Source: Bradyrhizobium sp. S69 (lineage in GTDB: Bacteria; Pseudomonadota; Alphaproteobacteria; Rhizobiales; Xanthobacteraceae). Taken from it: a stretch of DNA of 64,000 bases. Positions 62,521-64,000 of this stretch are shown here, one piece after another. The notes beneath the pieces were generated by a model, which was not told where the DNA came from, searched no databases, and saw only the letters and a program-made list of their open reading frames with translations. Made by a program: the position numbers and the translations under genes. How positions within the stretch are numbered: the first letter of the stretch is position 1; each line of letters begins with the position of its first letter. The stretch covers positions 162,845 to 226,844 of the forward strand of contig NZ_LMUK01000009.1 in assembly GCF_009766005.1 (NCBI RefSeq), in the 5' to 3' direction.

Positions 62521-63321
62521 TTACGGCCGCGCGACGGGATTGGTGATGAGATTCATCGCCGCGGCCTGCTGCGCACCGAGCCAGCGGACGTCTTTGGTTT
62601 CGGACATTGCCTCGACGATCGAGGGCGACACGCCCATTCTGGTCACATAGCTCAACACGGTTCCCATTGTACGCTGGGTTTCGGTGACCGGATCGCGCCC
62701 GGGTGTCGATGTCACAAAGCGGTGCACCCCCAGCGCCGAGCCTTCGACGCCGTAGCGGATACTGCCGCTGGCAAACACCAGCACGCAGGCGCTGGCGCAA
62801 TGTGACGGCTTGATGTGGCCCGCCGCATCGACGACGCCGACGGCGGTGGCCAAGCCCCGCGCGCGAATGTTTTCACCCATGATCATGGCCTGATTCACAT
62901 CGCCACCCGGCGACGACATCACGACCGTGTCGCCCGCCGAAAGGTGGGCTTCATTGAGCCGGTCGCGGAACCAGCTCGCGCTGGCGGCGCCGATCGTGCC
63001 GCTGATGGCGAGTGCGGGCCGGCCCCCGCCCGAGCCGCCGACGTTTACATCAGGGATCAACGACGACGTCATGGTCGGAGAAAAACACAGTTCCTTCCAG
63101 TAGGCCCAGGCCCCGGGTCGCGACAGATCGCGATAGGCGCGAATGCCTAGCCCGAGAATTATCAGGCAGAGAAAGGCGGTCGACAGCCATCGCCGCAGGT
63201 TACCGAATGCCGCGCGCGGGCGCGTCGGCGGCGGTCTGGTCGGTTCAGGTGTCGGTGCGCCCCAAGGCCCTGCCGGCGGCATGTCGATACGTTCCTCAGC
63301 CCGTTCGTCACGGCCGGGCAT
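62521..63321 (-). CDS. Exported ClpP/crotonase-fold protein (COG3904-like)
   Basis: A 266-residue protein from MPGRDERAEERIDMPP (63321); the frame upstream runs into a repeat. A Pro-rich N-terminus precedes one membrane helix (AFLCLIILGLGIRAY). The core shows ISGTIGAASASWFRDRL, DTVVMSSPGGDVNQAMIMG and KPSHCASACVLVFASG then VHRF, as in periplasmic ClpP-like proteins, with a Ser/His pair and a Cys pair. It is a larger relative of the protein at 38111-38632. Catalysis is inferred. Confidence 0.82.
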   Translation of the reverse strand: MPGRDERAEERIDMPPAGPWGAPTPEPTRPPPTRPRAAFGNLRRWLSTAFLCLIILGLGIRAYRDLSRPGAWAYWKELCFSPTMTSSLIPDVNVGGSGGGRPALAISGTIGAASASWFRDRLNEAHLSAGDTVVMSSPGGDVNQAMIMGENIRARGLATAVGVVDAAGHIKPSHCASACVLVFASGSIRYGVEGSALGVHRFVTSTPGRDPVTETQRTMGTVLSYVTRMGVSPSIVEAMSETKDVRWLGAQQAAAMNLITNPVARP

Positions 63322-63369
63322 GGTAGTCTGCCTTGCGCAGACTACGTAAACTTGTCGGCGCTCCCGGCT

Positions 63370-63432
63370 ATCCACGTCTTAGCCGCAAAGCAAAGGACGA
63401 CGTGGATGCCCGGGTCAAGCCCGGGCATGACG
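63370..63432. repeat. Palindromic intergenic repeat, family C, copy 4 (half)
   Basis: ATCCACGTC and GACGTGGATG then CCGGGTCAAGCCCGGGCATGACGA. The left outer arm is missing. It lies between the ClpP-like gene and the Sel1 gene. Confidence 0.8.
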
Positions 63433-63475
63433 AACTTTCAAAATATCTCGATGATGCTGACCGGCATCGCCGGCC

Positions 63476-64000
63476 TCAATGCGCGGCGGCAGCGGCGGAG
63501 GCGGTGCGTTTGGCCGCGACCGGCTTGGCCGCGGGCTTCGCCGTAGAGGCCTGCACCGGCGCGCTGTCCCAGCCGCTGGCCGGCGTTGCCACGTTGATGG
63601 CGTCGTCGGGCTGCGGTTCGGCGGTGAAGGTCTGGATCGCGAGCTTGGCCGCCGCGAGCGACTGGGCGTCGAGTCGTTTGGCGATATCGTCGCGTTTGTG
63701 GCCGGCGTCGGCATCGCCCTGCGCCGCCGCCAGGCTGAACCATTTAAAGGATTCGGCGAGGTTCTGTTCGACGCCGATGCCGCGGGCATAGAGGATGCCG
63801 AGGTTGAACTGGCTGTCGGCGACGCCGCGATCCGCCGCCTTGCGGAACCACTGCGCTGCGCTCTTGTAGTTGGCGCCCTTGCCGCCGCCATCGGCGTCGA
63901 GCACGGCCAGATTATGCATCGCCTTGGCGTTGCCGCGTTCGGCGGCCTGCACGTAATAGCGGCGGGCGATATCGGCGTCCTTTTTCACTCCCAGGCCCTT
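63476..64000 (-). CDS. Sel1-repeat (TPR-like) protein, C-terminal part
   Basis: Runs off the right edge; the visible 174 codons are open to base 64000. Sel1 repeats appear as ARRYYVQAAERGNAKAMHNLAVLDADGG, AAQWFRKAADRGVADSQFNLGILYARGIG and SFKWFSLAAAQGDADAGHKRDDIA. The tail is Ala/Pro/Lys-rich and low complexity. Sel1 proteins in alphaproteobacteria include polar development and SPOR-domain adaptors; which one cannot be judged from the fragment. Confidence 0.85.
   Translation of the reverse strand, partial: KGLGVKKDADIARRYYVQAAERGNAKAMHNLAVLDADGGGKGANYKSAAQWFRKAADRGVADSQFNLGILYARGIGVEQNLAESFKWFSLAAAQGDADAGHKRDDIAKRLDAQSLAAAKLAIQTFTAEPQPDDAINVATPASGWDSAPVQASTAKPAAKPVAAKRTASAAAAAH

Noticed and set aside
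1..64000. CRISPR array
   Set aside because: Repeats seen are inverted and dispersed; no regularly spaced direct repeats with unique spacers were found.

Overview
The window looks like chromosomal DNA of a high-GC alphaproteobacterium of the Bradyrhizobium/Rhodopseudomonas group (Nitrobacteraceae). Clues are a GcrA cell-cycle regulator, a SAM-II riboswitch ahead of metZ, a class I lysyl-tRNA synthetase, an alphaproteobacterial ligase-associated DNA repair cluster, and many short intergenic palindromic repeats. No rRNA, phage, transposase or CRISPR array was seen. There is one tRNA, tRNA-Gly(CCC). All taxonomic and functional names rest on motif reading and family knowledge; no search was run.

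Layout. 1-2.7 kb: 3' part of the phosphate operon (pstA end, pstB, phoU, phoB). 3.0-7.4 kb: gcrA divergent from argD-argF, then hslO (Hsp33). 7.4-8.35 kb: a 0.9 kb non-coding stretch made of repeats. 8.35-13.7 kb: apaG, then an opgC-SGNH-SGNH operon for envelope glucan modification, and a patatin-like lipoprotein. 13.8-20.6 kb: a large PLP decarboxylase, a GNAT acetyltransferase, metZ under a SAM-II riboswitch, a double-length dCTP deaminase, and a Tat-exported amidohydrolase. 20.7-23.8 kb: an exported NHL beta-propeller convergent with a sorbosone-dehydrogenase-like lipoprotein. 24-33.4 kb: accessory genes (unknown protein, MATE pump, Gly/Met-rich exported protein, SRPBCC, VOC, AraC plus ogt, tRNA, NTF2-like, and a CDGSH/ferredoxin/CDGSH/globin fusion divergent from an HxlR regulator). 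33.5-49.6 kb: ridA, a GGDEF-EAL enzyme, a flavin dehydrogenase, an exported ClpP-like protein, a SCO protein, a binding protein, lysyl-tRNA synthetase, an aldolase, a LexA-like regulator with a Mug glycosylase, DUF952-pyrD, a second MATE pump, an MBL hydrolase and a small membrane protein. 49.6-58.5 kb: the four-gene ligase/exonuclease/helicase/PdeM repair cluster, split in two by a methyltransferase and a periplasmic binding protein. 58.5-64 kb: LysR/EamA divergent pair, TIGR02186-TauE pair, a second ClpP-like protein and the end of a Sel1-repeat protein.

The most unusual features are: palindromic repeats that have entered coding sequence (ligase residues about 96-143; PdeM N-terminus); related repeats at both borders of the segment that splits the repair cluster; an SGNH hydrolase paired with a paralogue that has lost most catalytic blocks; a LexA-like protein missing both residues of its protease dyad; the redox-centre/globin fusion; and six CcrM-type GANTC sites between gcrA and argD, one inside the putative argD -35 box, with a strong hairpin at the predicted argD transcript start.
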